Shown here piece after piece: positions 43,840-51,840 of a DNA stretch of 64,000 nucleotides (position 1 is the first letter of the stretch; the number at the start of each line of letters is the position of its first letter). The stretch is taken from contig JAHHSL010000002.1 in NCBI GenBank assembly GCA_020025235.1, positions 46,002 through 110,001 of the forward strand. The letters are read 5' to 3'. This stretch comes from Ruthenibacterium sp. GTDB taxonomy: Bacteria; Bacillota; Clostridia; Oscillospirales; Ruminococcaceae. Both the position numbers and the translations under genes were made by a program. Under the pieces are notes generated by a model that searched no databases, was not told the origin of the DNA, and worked only from the letters and a program-made list of their open reading frames with translations.

Positions 43840-45159
43840 GTGTTTGAGACATTTCGCAATGCTTGGAAGATCGAGGATCTGCGGAAACGGTTGCTTTATA
43901 CACTTTTTGTCATCGTCATCTTCCGCCTCGGCTGTGCAATCCCTGTGCCCTTCATCGCCCCTGCGGCGCTGCAGGGCTGGATCGCAGGTCAGAGCGGCAG
44001 CATGCTCGGTTATATCGACATGCTCACCGGTGGTTCGTTCTCGCGTGCAACACTGTTCGCACTGAGCGTTACCCCGTATATCAACGCATCTATCATCATC
44101 CAGCTGCTTACAGTGGCGATCCCGTCGCTGGAGCGTCTTGCAAAAGAGGGTGAGGATGGACGCAAAAAGATCACACGCATCACGCGTTACGTCGGCGCGG
44201 GCATTGCACTGGCGCTGGGCATCGGATACTACTTCCTGCTCCGCGGCCAGAACGCCCTCGTGTACGGCCACAGCGCACCCATGTTCGCACAGATCTTTTC
44301 CGCGATCGTTGTGGTGCTTGCGTTCACCGCAGGCTCCATGCTCATTCAGTGGCTGGGTGAGCAGATCGACGTGAAGGGCATCGGCAACGGCATTTCGATC
44401 CTGATTTTTGCGGGCATCATCTCCCGCTGGACCAGCATCTTCACCACGGTAAAAACGTGGCTCGGCCTTGCCGCGGGCGGCGAAGTGAAGTATTACTTCC
44501 TGATTCCGCTGTTCGTTGTGCTTGCGATTGCAGTTGTTGTGTTTGTTGTAATCCTCAACGCTGCAGAACGCCGCATCCCGGTCATGTACGCAAAACGCGT
44601 CGTCGGCCGCAAGATGTACGGCGGTCAGAACACGCACATCCCCATTAAGGTGAACATGAGCGGTGTTATGCCGATCATCTTCGCCAGCGCACTGGCTTCG
44701 ATCCCCGGAACGATCGGCGGATTCTTCCCGAATCTGTACAATCCGGCGGATCACCCGTTCGCATCCAGATTCCTTGGCGTGTTCCGCACGACCGGCTGGG
44801 TCTATGCAGTGATCTACTTGCTGCTCATCATTGCGTTCAACTATTTCTATGTGGCGATGCAGTACAATCCTGTTGAAATCGCCAACAACCTGCGCACAAA
44901 CAGCGGCACCGTTCCCGGCTACCGTCCCGGTAAGCCGACAAGCGATTTTATTTCCAAGGTGCTTGGCAAGATCACGTTCATCGGCGCTCTTTTCCTGGGC
45001 GTTGTGGCGGTCCTGCCGATCGTGCTCGGCGCGGTCACGGGGGTCAACATCTCCCTGGGCGGCACAAGCCTGCTGATCGTCGTCGGCGTTGCGCTGGATA
45101 CGTCGCGCAGTCTCGAATCCTATATGCTGATGCGTCACCACAAGGGCTTCCTTGAGTGA
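43840..45159 (+). CDS. secY: Preprotein translocase subunit SecY
   Basis: 439 residues, ten membrane helices. Starts with GTG directly after rplO: MFETFRNAWKIEDLRKRLLYT. Pore plug and helix motifs: PYINASIIIQLL, GNGISILIFAGI, RRIPVMYAKRVVGRKMYGGQ, RPGKPTSDF. Channel of the Sec translocon with SecE and SecG, whose genes are not in this window. Confidence 0.97.
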   Translation: MFETFRNAWKIEDLRKRLLYTLFVIVIFRLGCAIPVPFIAPAALQGWIAGQSGSMLGYIDMLTGGSFSRATLFALSVTPYINASIIIQLLTVAIPSLERLAKEGEDGRKKITRITRYVGAGIALALGIGYYFLLRGQNALVYGHSAPMFAQIFSAIVVVLAFTAGSMLIQWLGEQIDVKGIGNGISILIFAGIISRWTSIFTTVKTWLGLAAGGEVKYYFLIPLFVVLAIAVVVFVVILNAAERRIPVMYAKRVVGRKMYGGQNTHIPIKVNMSGVMPIIFASALASIPGTIGGFFPNLYNPADHPFASRFLGVFRTTGWVYAVIYLLLIIAFNYFYVAMQYNPVEIANNLRTNSGTVPGYRPGKPTSDFISKVLGKITFIGALFLGVVAVLPIVLGAVTGVNISLGGTSLLIVVGVALDTSRSLESYMLMRHHKGFLE

Positions 45160-45189
45160 GCTCAGTAACGTTGAAGGGGGAAGGTTAAT

Positions 45190-45828
45190 ATGAAACTGAT
45201 CCTTTTGGGCGCGCCCGGCGCCGGCAAAGGTACACAGGCGGAGGTCATCTGCGATAAGCTTGGAATCCCTGCCGTGAGCACCGGTAACATTCTTCGTGAA
45301 GCGATGAAAAACGGAACGGAAATGGGCATGAAAGCAAAGTCCTATATCGATTCCGGCGCGCTTGTCCCCGACGACGTGATCATCGGTATCATCAAAGAAC
45401 GACTGGCACAGGATGACTGCAAAAACGGTTTCATCCTGGACGGTGTACCCCGTACCGTGGCACAGGCCGAGGCCCTGGAAGCAATGGGCATCGACATCGA
45501 CAAGGTCGTGGACATCGAGGTCGCGGACGAATGCATCATCGAGCGTCTTTCCGGACGCAGAGTGTGTTCGGCCTGCGGGGCAAGCTACCATACGACGGCA
45601 AAGCCGTCTGCTAACCCCGATATCTGCGATCGCTGCGGCGGCGCGCTGATCACCCGCAAGGACGATCAGCCGGAGACCATTCTGGAGCGTCTCAAGGTTT
45701 ACCACGAGCTCACCGAGCCGCTGGTGGATTTCTATCGGGAACGCGGAAAGCTGGTTGTTGTCGAAGGCGTTGAAGGTGTTGCCGAGACCACGAAGGTTCT
45801 GTTCGAGAAACTGGGGGTCAGGCTGTGA
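45190..45828 (+). CDS. adk: Adenylate kinase
   Basis: 212 residues. P-loop GAPGAGKGTQ, NMP-binding GNILREAM, FILDGVPRTVAQAEAL, and a LID with CSAC...CDRC, the four-cysteine zinc site of Gram-positive enzymes. Interconverts ATP, AMP and ADP. Overlaps map by four bases. Confidence 0.97.
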   Translation: MKLILLGAPGAGKGTQAEVICDKLGIPAVSTGNILREAMKNGTEMGMKAKSYIDSGALVPDDVIIGIIKERLAQDDCKNGFILDGVPRTVAQAEALEAMGIDIDKVVDIEVADECIIERLSGRRVCSACGASYHTTAKPSANPDICDRCGGALITRKDDQPETILERLKVYHELTEPLVDFYRERGKLVVVEGVEGVAETTKVLFEKLGVRL

Positions 45829-46583
45829 TCCTTATTAAAACAGCAAAAGAGATCGAGGCCATGAAACGGGCCTGCGAGATCTCTGCACAAGCGCTCCGGA
45901 TCGGCGGCGAAGCCGTCAAACCGGGCGTCACGACAGCCCAAATCGATAAAATCATTTATGATTATATCGTCAGTCAGGGGGCACGACCCAACTTTAAAGG
46001 GCTGGGCGGTTTCCCCGGCAGTGCATGCATTTCCGTGAACGATGTCGTGATCCACGGCATTCCGTCTCACGGGATCGTGCTGCACGAGGGCGATATCGTC
46101 AGTATTGACACAGGCGCCGCCATTCATGGCTGGAACGGGGACAACGCAGCGACATTCGCATGTGGAAAAGTTTCTGATACGGCGCAGCGTCTTATGGACG
46201 TCACAGAGGAATCCCTTCGCCGCGGCATTGCTGCTGCGGTGCCGGGAAACCGCGTGGGGGACATCGGCGCGGCGGTGCAGCAGTACGTGGAAGACGCGGG
46301 ATTTTCCGTCGTTAGGACTTTTGTGGGGCACGGCGTAGGCCGAGACCTGCACGAAGACCCCGAAGTGCCGAACTTCGGCAAAGCAGGGCGCGGGCCGCGT
46401 CTTGTGAACGGAATGGTGATTGCCATTGAACCGATGGTAACCGAAAAAAGCCACGTCGTAAAAACCATGTCGGACGGATGGACGACCAAGACCGTTGACG
46501 GCGGCCTCGCTGCTCATTTTGAGAACACGATCGCCATCACGTCGAATGGGCCGGTCATCCTCACACAGCCAAGGAGGGTGTAG
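45825..46583 (+). CDS. map: Methionine aminopeptidase, type I
   Basis: 252 residues. GTG start inside the adk stop (GTGA). Metal ligands visible in [20 protein letters not shown] (Asp pair), [19 protein letters not shown] (His), AIEPMVT (Glu), HFENTIAIT (Glu). Removes the initiator Met. Confidence 0.96.
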   Translation: MILIKTAKEIEAMKRACEISAQALRIGGEAVKPGVTTAQIDKIIYDYIVSQGARPNFKGLGGFPGSACISVNDVVIHGIPSHGIVLHEGDIVSIDTGAAIHGWNGDNAATFACGKVSDTAQRLMDVTEESLRRGIAAAVPGNRVGDIGAAVQQYVEDAGFSVVRTFVGHGVGRDLHEDPEVPNFGKAGRGPRLVNGMVIAIEPMVTEKSHVVKTMSDGWTTKTVDGGLAAHFENTIAITSNGPVILTQPRRV

Positions 46584-46587
46584 AAGC

Positions 46588-46806
46588 TTGTCCAAAGAAG
46601 ACGTCATCGAAGTAGAAGGTGTCGTGGTAGAGGCCATGCCCAATGCGATGTTTCTCGTGGAGATTCAGGGCGGGCACCGCCTGCTGGCACACATTTCCGG
46701 CAAGCTGCGTATGAACTTCATTCGCATCCTGCCGGGAGACAAAGTCACATTGGAGATGAGCCCCTACGATTTGACGAAGGGCCGCATCACATGGCGCTCG
46801 AAATAA
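46588..46806 (+). CDS. infA: Translation initiation factor IF-1
   Basis: 72 residues, the exact family length, from TTG 46588, which follows AAGGAGGG by nine bases. OB-fold S1-like: [40 protein letters not shown]. Assists 30S initiation. The longer frame from 46495 runs through map and is not used. Confidence 0.94.
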   Translation: MSKEDVIEVEGVVVEAMPNAMFLVEIQGGHRLLAHISGKLRMNFIRILPGDKVTLEMSPYDLTKGRITWRSK

Positions 46807-46836
46807 TTTGAGCGCAGCTTGAAGGAGGTACCAAAT

Positions 46837-46950
46837 ATGAAGGTGAAACCTTCCGTAAAACCTATTTGCGAAAAGTGCAAAGTCATCAAGCGCAAAGGCC
46901 GCGTCATGGTGATTTGCGAAAACCCGAAGCACAAACAGCGTCAGGGTTAA
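46837..46950 (+). CDS. rpmJ: 50S ribosomal protein L36
   Basis: 37 residues: [17 protein letters not shown]..., with zinc ligands C11, C14, C27 and H32. GAAGGAGG lies before the ATG. Small 50S protein at the base of the stalk region. Confidence 0.96.
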   Translation: MKVKPSVKPICEKCKVIKRKGRVMVICENPKHKQRQG

Positions 46951-46967
46951 GATTTAACAGCATTCCA

Positions 46968-47008
46968 GCCGCATAAGAACGTCCTTATCCCGCCGGGCTT
47001 ATCGCGGC
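46968..47008 (+). promoter_or_regulatory. Hairpin in the rpmJ-rpsM spacer
   Basis: GCCGC-ATAAG pairs with CTTAT-c-GCGGC (one-base bulge), loop 20 bases, 44 bases before rpsM. No T-run. Possibly a processing or control element for the alpha-operon part. Confidence 0.4.
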
Positions 47009-47051
47009 ATGATTCACCAAGGGGATAAATAAATCAGGAGGTGCTAAAACC

Positions 47052-47420
47052 ATGGCACGTATCGCCGGAGTTGACTTGCCCAAAGAAAAGCGAGTCGAAA
47101 TTGGCCTCACTTATATCTACGGCATTGGCCGCAGTGCTGCGGACGAGATCCTCGCCGCTACGAAGATCAATCCCGATACCCGAGTGAAGGACCTGACCCA
47201 GGACGAGGAAGCATTGATTCGTGATTATATCGATCAGCATTTCATCGTTGAGGGTGACCTGCGCCGCAACACCGCGCTTGACATCAAACGTCTGGTAGAA
47301 ATTCAGTGCTATCGTGGCACGCGTCATCGCAAGGGTCTGCCTGTGCGTGGCCAGCGTTCCAAGACGAACGCACGTACCCGTAAGGGTCCGAAGCGCACGG
47401 TAGCCAACAAGAAGAAGTAA
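47052..47420 (+). CDS. rpsM: 30S ribosomal protein S13
   Basis: 122 residues. [57 protein letters not shown] cited in part ([14 protein letters not shown]). 30S head, tRNA contact by the C-terminal tail. Confidence 0.97.
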   Translation: MARIAGVDLPKEKRVEIGLTYIYGIGRSAADEILAATKINPDTRVKDLTQDEEALIRDYIDQHFIVEGDLRRNTALDIKRLVEIQCYRGTRHRKGLPVRGQRSKTNARTRKGPKRTVANKKK

Positions 47421-47440
47421 TCCATAAGGAGGACAGTTAG

Positions 47441-47851
47441 ATGGCAACAAAAGCCGCTGCAAAAAAGGGCGCCGCTGTGCGTGGCAAACGCCGCGAGCGC
47501 AAAAATATTGAACGTGGCTGCGCACATATCCAGAGCACATTCAATAACACGATTGTTACAATTACCGATATGCAGGGTAACGCTGTCGCTGCGTCCAGCG
47601 CCGGCGGTCAGGGCTTCCGCGGTGGCCGCAGAAGCACTCCGTTTGCTGCACAGACTGCTGCCGAGGCAGCTGCACGCGCAGCTATGGAGCACGGCATGAA
47701 ATCGGTAGAAGTTTATGTTAAGGGCCCGGGTTCCGGCCGTGAAGCTGCGATCCGCGCACTGCAGGCTACCGGTCTGGACGTCACCATGATCAAGGACGTC
47801 ACCCCGATCCCGCACAATGGCTGCCGCCCGCCGAAGCGCCGCCGCATCTGA
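47441..47851 (+). CDS. rpsK: 30S ribosomal protein S11
   Basis: 136 residues. [51 protein letters not shown] at the end. N-terminal 15 residues are Lys/Ala-rich. Confidence 0.97.
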   Translation: MATKAAAKKGAAVRGKRRERKNIERGCAHIQSTFNNTIVTITDMQGNAVAASSAGGQGFRGGRRSTPFAAQTAAEAAARAAMEHGMKSVEVYVKGPGSGREAAIRALQATGLDVTMIKDVTPIPHNGCRPPKRRRI

Positions 47852-47873
47852 TCATAGAAGGAGGTTTTGACAC

Positions 47874-48476
47874 ATGGCAAGAAATATGCAGCCCATCGCA
47901 AAGCGTTGCAAAACGCTGAACCTTTCTCCTGCGGTCATGGGCTATGCCAAAAAAAATACGAACCGCAATCCGAAGGGTCAGATGCGCAAAAAGCAGTCTG
48001 AGTATGCCCTGCAGCTGAACGAGAAACAGAAAGTCAAGTTCATCTACGGCATCATGGAGAAGCAGTTCAGCAACTATTATGAAAAAGCATCCCGTATGCC
48101 CGGCAAGACCGGTGACAACCTGCTGAGCATGGTTGAACGCCGTCTGGACAACGTGGTGTTCCGCCTTGGCTTTGCCAAGACCCGCCGCGAGGCTCGTCAG
48201 CTGACCACTCACGGTCATTTCACCGTGAACGGCAAGCGCGTTGACATCCCCTCCTATCTGGTGAAGGCCGGCGACGTGATCGAAGTTTGCGAAAAAAGCC
48301 GCGCTTCTGTCAAGTTCAAGGGTCTGCTGGGTGAGGATGCTCCGATCGTTACTCTGCCCAAGTGGCTGACCCGCGAAGACAACACCCTGAAGGGCACTGT
48401 CATCGCTCTGCCGCAGCGTGACGATATCGACTACGAAGTCGAAGAGCATCTCATCGTCGAGTTGTACTCTAAATAA
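47874..48476 (+). CDS. rpsD: 30S ribosomal protein S4
   Basis: 200 residues, without N-terminal zinc cysteines. S4 domain with [24 protein letters not shown], cited in part ([12 protein letters not shown]), and [14 protein letters not shown]. Primary 16S binder and possible autoregulator of the alpha operon. Confidence 0.97.
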   Translation: MARNMQPIAKRCKTLNLSPAVMGYAKKNTNRNPKGQMRKKQSEYALQLNEKQKVKFIYGIMEKQFSNYYEKASRMPGKTGDNLLSMVERRLDNVVFRLGFAKTRREARQLTTHGHFTVNGKRVDIPSYLVKAGDVIEVCEKSRASVKFKGLLGEDAPIVTLPKWLTREDNTLKGTVIALPQRDDIDYEVEEHLIVELYSK

Positions 48477-48511
48477 TCCCCGTGTTCCTCATCACCGTAT
48501 GCGAACTATTT

Positions 48512-48533
48512 GGCAGGCGGCATGCCGCCTGCC
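48512..48533. repeat. 22-bp perfect palindrome in the rpsD-rpoA spacer
   Basis: GGCAGGCGGCA followed by its exact reverse complement, seven bases before the rpoA AAGGAGG. In RNA it would fold into a stem of about nine pairs. No T-run. Might separate rpoA expression from rps genes, block RNA decay, or bind a protein. Confidence 0.6.
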
Positions 48534-48554
48534 TGTACTAAGGAGGGTTTTAGA

Positions 48555-49508
48555 ATGATGGAGATTGAAAGACCCAAGATCGAAACTACCAGCCTTTCCC
48601 CGGACGGCCGTTACAGCCAGTTTGTTGTGGAACCGCTGGAACGCGGTTTCGGCACAACCTTGGGCAACAGCCTGCGCCGCGTGCTGCTTTCCAGCCTGCC
48701 GGGTGTTGCAGTCACCAGCATTAAAATCGACGGGGTCGTTCATGAGTTTTCGACGATTGAAGGCGTTAAAGAAGACGTCACCGAGATCGTTTTGAATGTC
48801 AAAGGCATCACCGCAAAGCTGTATACCGACACCCCGAAGACTGTCCGCATTGAGGCGAGCGGCGAGGGCGAGGTTACTGCCGGCAGCATCCAGCAGGATG
48901 CTGAAATCGAGATCCTGAATCCCGATTGGCACATTGCTACTCTGTCCGAAGGCGCAAAGCTCGTTATGGAGCTTGTCTTCGATAAGGGACGCGGTTACGT
49001 TCCGGCAGAACGCAATAAGCAGGCTGCGGAGCAGGCGTCCTTGAACGCTTTGCCGGTCGACAGCATCTATACCCCTGTACTCAAGGTCAATTACACAGTG
49101 GAAAACACCCGTGTGGGCCAGATCACGGACTATGACAAGCTGACGCTGGACGTTTGGACGGACGGCACGATCAATGCGCAGGAGGCTGTCAGCCTTGCAG
49201 CGCGTATCATGACCGAACATCTGAACCTGTTCGTCACGCTTTCGCAGGAAGCGATGGACGCTGAAATCATGGTAGAAAAGGACGATAAGGGCAAGGAAAA
49301 GGCTCTGGAAATGACGATCGAAGAACTGGATCTGTCGGTTCGTTCCTTCAACTGCCTGAAGCGTGCGGGCATCAACACTGTTGAAGACCTGACAAACAAA
49401 ACCGAAGAAGAGATGATGAAGGTGCGCAACCTCGGCCGCAAGAGCCTTGAGGAAGTTATTGCGAAGCTGGATTCTCTCGGCTTCTCTCTTACAAAAGACG
49501 ACGAGTAA
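48555..49508 (+). CDS. rpoA: RNA polymerase alpha subunit
   Basis: 317 residues. N-terminal dimerisation domain ([32 protein letters not shown] cited in part: [15 protein letters not shown]), C-terminal DNA-binding domain ([22 protein letters not shown] cited in part: [11 protein letters not shown]). ATG 48555 is eight bases after AGGAGG; ATG 48558 is an alternative. Confidence 0.97.
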   Translation: MMEIERPKIETTSLSPDGRYSQFVVEPLERGFGTTLGNSLRRVLLSSLPGVAVTSIKIDGVVHEFSTIEGVKEDVTEIVLNVKGITAKLYTDTPKTVRIEASGEGEVTAGSIQQDAEIEILNPDWHIATLSEGAKLVMELVFDKGRGYVPAERNKQAAEQASLNALPVDSIYTPVLKVNYTVENTRVGQITDYDKLTLDVWTDGTINAQEAVSLAARIMTEHLNLFVTLSQEAMDAEIMVEKDDKGKEKALEMTIEELDLSVRSFNCLKRAGINTVEDLTNKTEEEMMKVRNLGRKSLEEVIAKLDSLGFSLTKDDE

Positions 49509-49529
49509 ACTGTAAAGGAGTGAAATGGG

Positions 49530-49871
49530 ATGGCCGGTACAAGAAAACTTGGCAGAGCCAGTGATCACCGCAAGGCGATGCTCCGCGCAATGGTGACTTA
49601 CCTGTTTGAAAATGGTAAGATTGAAACCACCGTTACCCGCGCAAAGGAAGTACGCGCAATGGCGGAGAAAATGGTGACCCTCGGTAAGCGCGAAGATCTG
49701 CACGCAAAGCGTCAGGTATTCAGCTATATCACGAAGGAGAGCGTAGCGAAAAAGGTTATCGACGAGATCGGACCGAAGTACGCTGACCGCGACGGTGGTT
49801 ACACCCGCATTATCAAGACAGGTGTACGCCGTGGTGACGCCGCTGAAATGGCGATCATCGAACTGGTTTAA
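49530..49871 (+). CDS. rplQ: 50S ribosomal protein L17
   Basis: 113 residues. [30 protein letters not shown] cited in part ([15 protein letters not shown]), [31 protein letters not shown]. Last gene of the superoperon, with a strong terminator right after. Confidence 0.97.
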   Translation: MAGTRKLGRASDHRKAMLRAMVTYLFENGKIETTVTRAKEVRAMAEKMVTLGKREDLHAKRQVFSYITKESVAKKVIDEIGPKYADRDGGYTRIIKTGVRRGDAAEMAIIELV

Positions 49872-49885
49872 GTTCTGTTTATAAA

Positions 49886-49919
49886 AAGACCCTGCATCCT
49901 TGGATGCAGGGTCTTTTTT
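49886..49919 (+). terminator. Terminator of the S10-spc-alpha superoperon
   Basis: AAGACCCTGCATCC pairs with GGATGCAGGGTCTT around TT, followed by more T. Confidence 0.93.
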
Positions 49920-50032
49920 TGTGCAGCCGGCAATTGTCCGGTGCGGCGATATCCGTATAGGAAAAGAGAGGTCGCACGGATAAAATCCGTTCCGGCGCAA
50001 TAGGGTTCAGGATAAAAGATTTGCGCGGAAGC

Positions 50033-50305
50033 TTATTCCGCTGTAAGATCAGAATATTCCGGATGCTTTTCAAACCATTTCTGGGCATAGCTGCAGGATG
50101 CAACGGCCTTGCGGTTCGTTTCACGCAGCGAAGCCGCCACACGCTCCATCATCTGGCCGGCGGTACCCTGACCGCGCAGCGATTCATCCACGAAAGTGCG
50201 GTTGATGTCAACAACGCCGTCGCCGCAGGCGGGAAAGCGCACTTCTGCAAGAACGGTTTCGCCCTCTTTGCATACGATCTGGTTTTCCGATAAGGTAAAT
50301 GTCAT
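50033..50305 (-). CDS. Small GNAT-like N-acetyltransferase (YidJ/Gtn10 type)
   Basis: 90 residues. One GNAT core of the short COG2388 kind: ETVLAEVRFPACGDGVVDINRTFVDESLRGQGTAGQMMERV cited in part (NRTFVDESLRGQGTA, which contains the acetyl-CoA loop), YAQKWFEKHPEYSDL at the end. Start 50305 is preceded by AAGGATGATTGTT; ATG 50314 lies on top of its ribosome site. Substrate unknown. Confidence 0.85.
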   Translation of the reverse strand: MTFTLSENQIVCKEGETVLAEVRFPACGDGVVDINRTFVDESLRGQGTAGQMMERVAASLRETNRKAVASCSYAQKWFEKHPEYSDLTAE

Positions 50306-50362
50306 AACAATCATCCTTTCTTATTGCAATAGAGTGTATCATGAACGGAAAGCGGACGGCTT

Positions 50363-51589
50363 TTATTTCTGCTGGCGCATTTCCGATGCACGGGTTCGGT
50401 AATGATGGGGAGAAATCCCGTATTTTTTGCGGAACAGACGGGAAAAATAGGCGGCGTCGACAATTCCGACCCGCGCAGCGACCTCCGAAACCGAAAGATC
50501 CGTCTCATCCAACAGACGGCAGGCGGTCTGCAGGCGCAGCGTGTGAACGTAATTCGTCAGAGTTTCTCCGTATTCCCGGCTGAACTGTGCCGAAAGATAC
50601 GCCGCATTGAAGCCAAGGGCATCCGCGATATCGGCAAGCGAAAGATCGTCGGACAGATGCAGATTGATGTAGTTCAGGGTGCGCTGCACCGCAAGGGAAT
50701 ATCCGCGGTGTGAATTGTTCTGCACCAGATGGCAGTAGCGCCGCAGCATGTCAAGCGCAAGGCATTTGGCTGAAACCGGGTCTGCCGTCTGTTCGATTTT
50801 GACGGCAAACGCACCGGAAAGCCGATCCAGATAGACCGGATGCACGCCGCCCTGCTCGGTTGCCTTGCGCATCAGCGTGTTCAAGACGATCAGCATGTTT
50901 TTGTGATCGCGCAGAACGTCATCGGTGCGCGGCATCAGCGTAAAGCTGGCAAAATGGCGCAGATGCCGCACGGCCGCGTCATAATCACCGTGCGAAATGG
51001 CATTGAGCAGCGCATTTTCATTGCGGTACCGCTGTTCCAGAAGCTCCATAGAAAAGCGCAGGCTTTCGTCAGGCTGTTCCGTGACGGAAACAACGGAATC
51101 CAGATTTCGATAGGTGATGCGGGCGGGGTGATCGTACAGCACGCGGGAAACTGCATGGGCGGCAGCCGTCATGGTCGGCTCCGGCACGACCGGCACGGTG
51201 CTGTAAAAAATCTGCAGTGCGGCGGCGTCGCTTTTGTCAATGTGATTTTTGGCAAGGATGCGGTCAAGAAAATCACCGGAGGGTGTCTCATACAAAAAGG
51301 GACCGAACATCAGAAATTCACCGCACGGGGCATCCGGCATCGGAAACAGCACATAATGAAGTTTCAGCGTGTTATGCACAAAGCAGATCGTGTCCGCTTC
51401 CATTTCCGAAAGTGCGGCGGCATTGAACAGATCGTGATAATCAAAATCCGATTTCAAAATGAGTGACAGCCGGTAATCCAGCAGACTTTCGTCCGGATAG
51501 GGTGGGACAAGATGATGCATTTCAACGCCGAGCGCGGCAGCGATGATATCCCGGATAAAGGAAAGCAAAGAATCACGCAAGCGATACAT
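50363..51589 (-). CDS. AraC family transcriptional regulator
   Basis: 408 residues. C-terminal pair of helix-turn-helix motifs (residues about 305-400): LSLADIADALGFNAAYLSAQF and VSEVAARVGIVDAAYFSRLFRKKYG, cited in part, with the AraC signature. The N-terminal 290 residues are a sensor region I do not recognise. Divergent from the GH2 gene at 51841, so it probably activates that gene, perhaps in response to a sugar. The spacer -10 box (TATAAT, 51681) has no good -35, as expected for an activator-dependent promoter. Confidence 0.9.
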   Translation of the reverse strand: MYRLRDSLLSFIRDIIAAALGVEMHHLVPPYPDESLLDYRLSLILKSDFDYHDLFNAAALSEMEADTICFVHNTLKLHYVLFPMPDAPCGEFLMFGPFLYETPSGDFLDRILAKNHIDKSDAAALQIFYSTVPVVPEPTMTAAAHAVSRVLYDHPARITYRNLDSVVSVTEQPDESLRFSMELLEQRYRNENALLNAISHGDYDAAVRHLRHFASFTLMPRTDDVLRDHKNMLIVLNTLMRKATEQGGVHPVYLDRLSGAFAVKIEQTADPVSAKCLALDMLRRYCHLVQNNSHRGYSLAVQRTLNYINLHLSDDLSLADIADALGFNAAYLSAQFSREYGETLTNYVHTLRLQTACRLLDETDLSVSEVAARVGIVDAAYFSRLFRKKYGISPHHYRTRASEMRQQK

Positions 51590-51680
51590 CTCCTGTATTA
51601 TTTTTTTGTTATTTGAATATTACACAAAAATAGTGCAAATGTCAATGGAATTTTCCTAACGGAACTTCCGGCCTTTATGA

Positions 51681-51686
51681 TATAAT
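51681..51686 (+). promoter_or_regulatory. -10 box of GH2 gene, weak -35
   Basis: TATAAT about 155 bases before the GH2 start. No TTGACA-like hexamer lies 16-18 bases upstream, consistent with activation by the divergent AraC protein. The 251-base spacer also holds GC-rich untranslated sequence. Confidence 0.5.
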
Positions 51687-51840
51687 TCAAAATAAGGTAT
51701 CCAGATCCGCATCGGGATAGCGGACGGCATCGTTTCTGCTGTCCGGGCGGGATTGGAGCCGCGGAGGATAAAAAAACCGTTTTGCGGCGGTTGTTCCGTC
51801 CACAAGGGCGGAACCAATAGATCAGGAAAGGATGATTCCG

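Noticed and set aside
43792..45705. 637-codon open frame on the - strand
   Set aside because: Antisense to secY and adk, both well supported.
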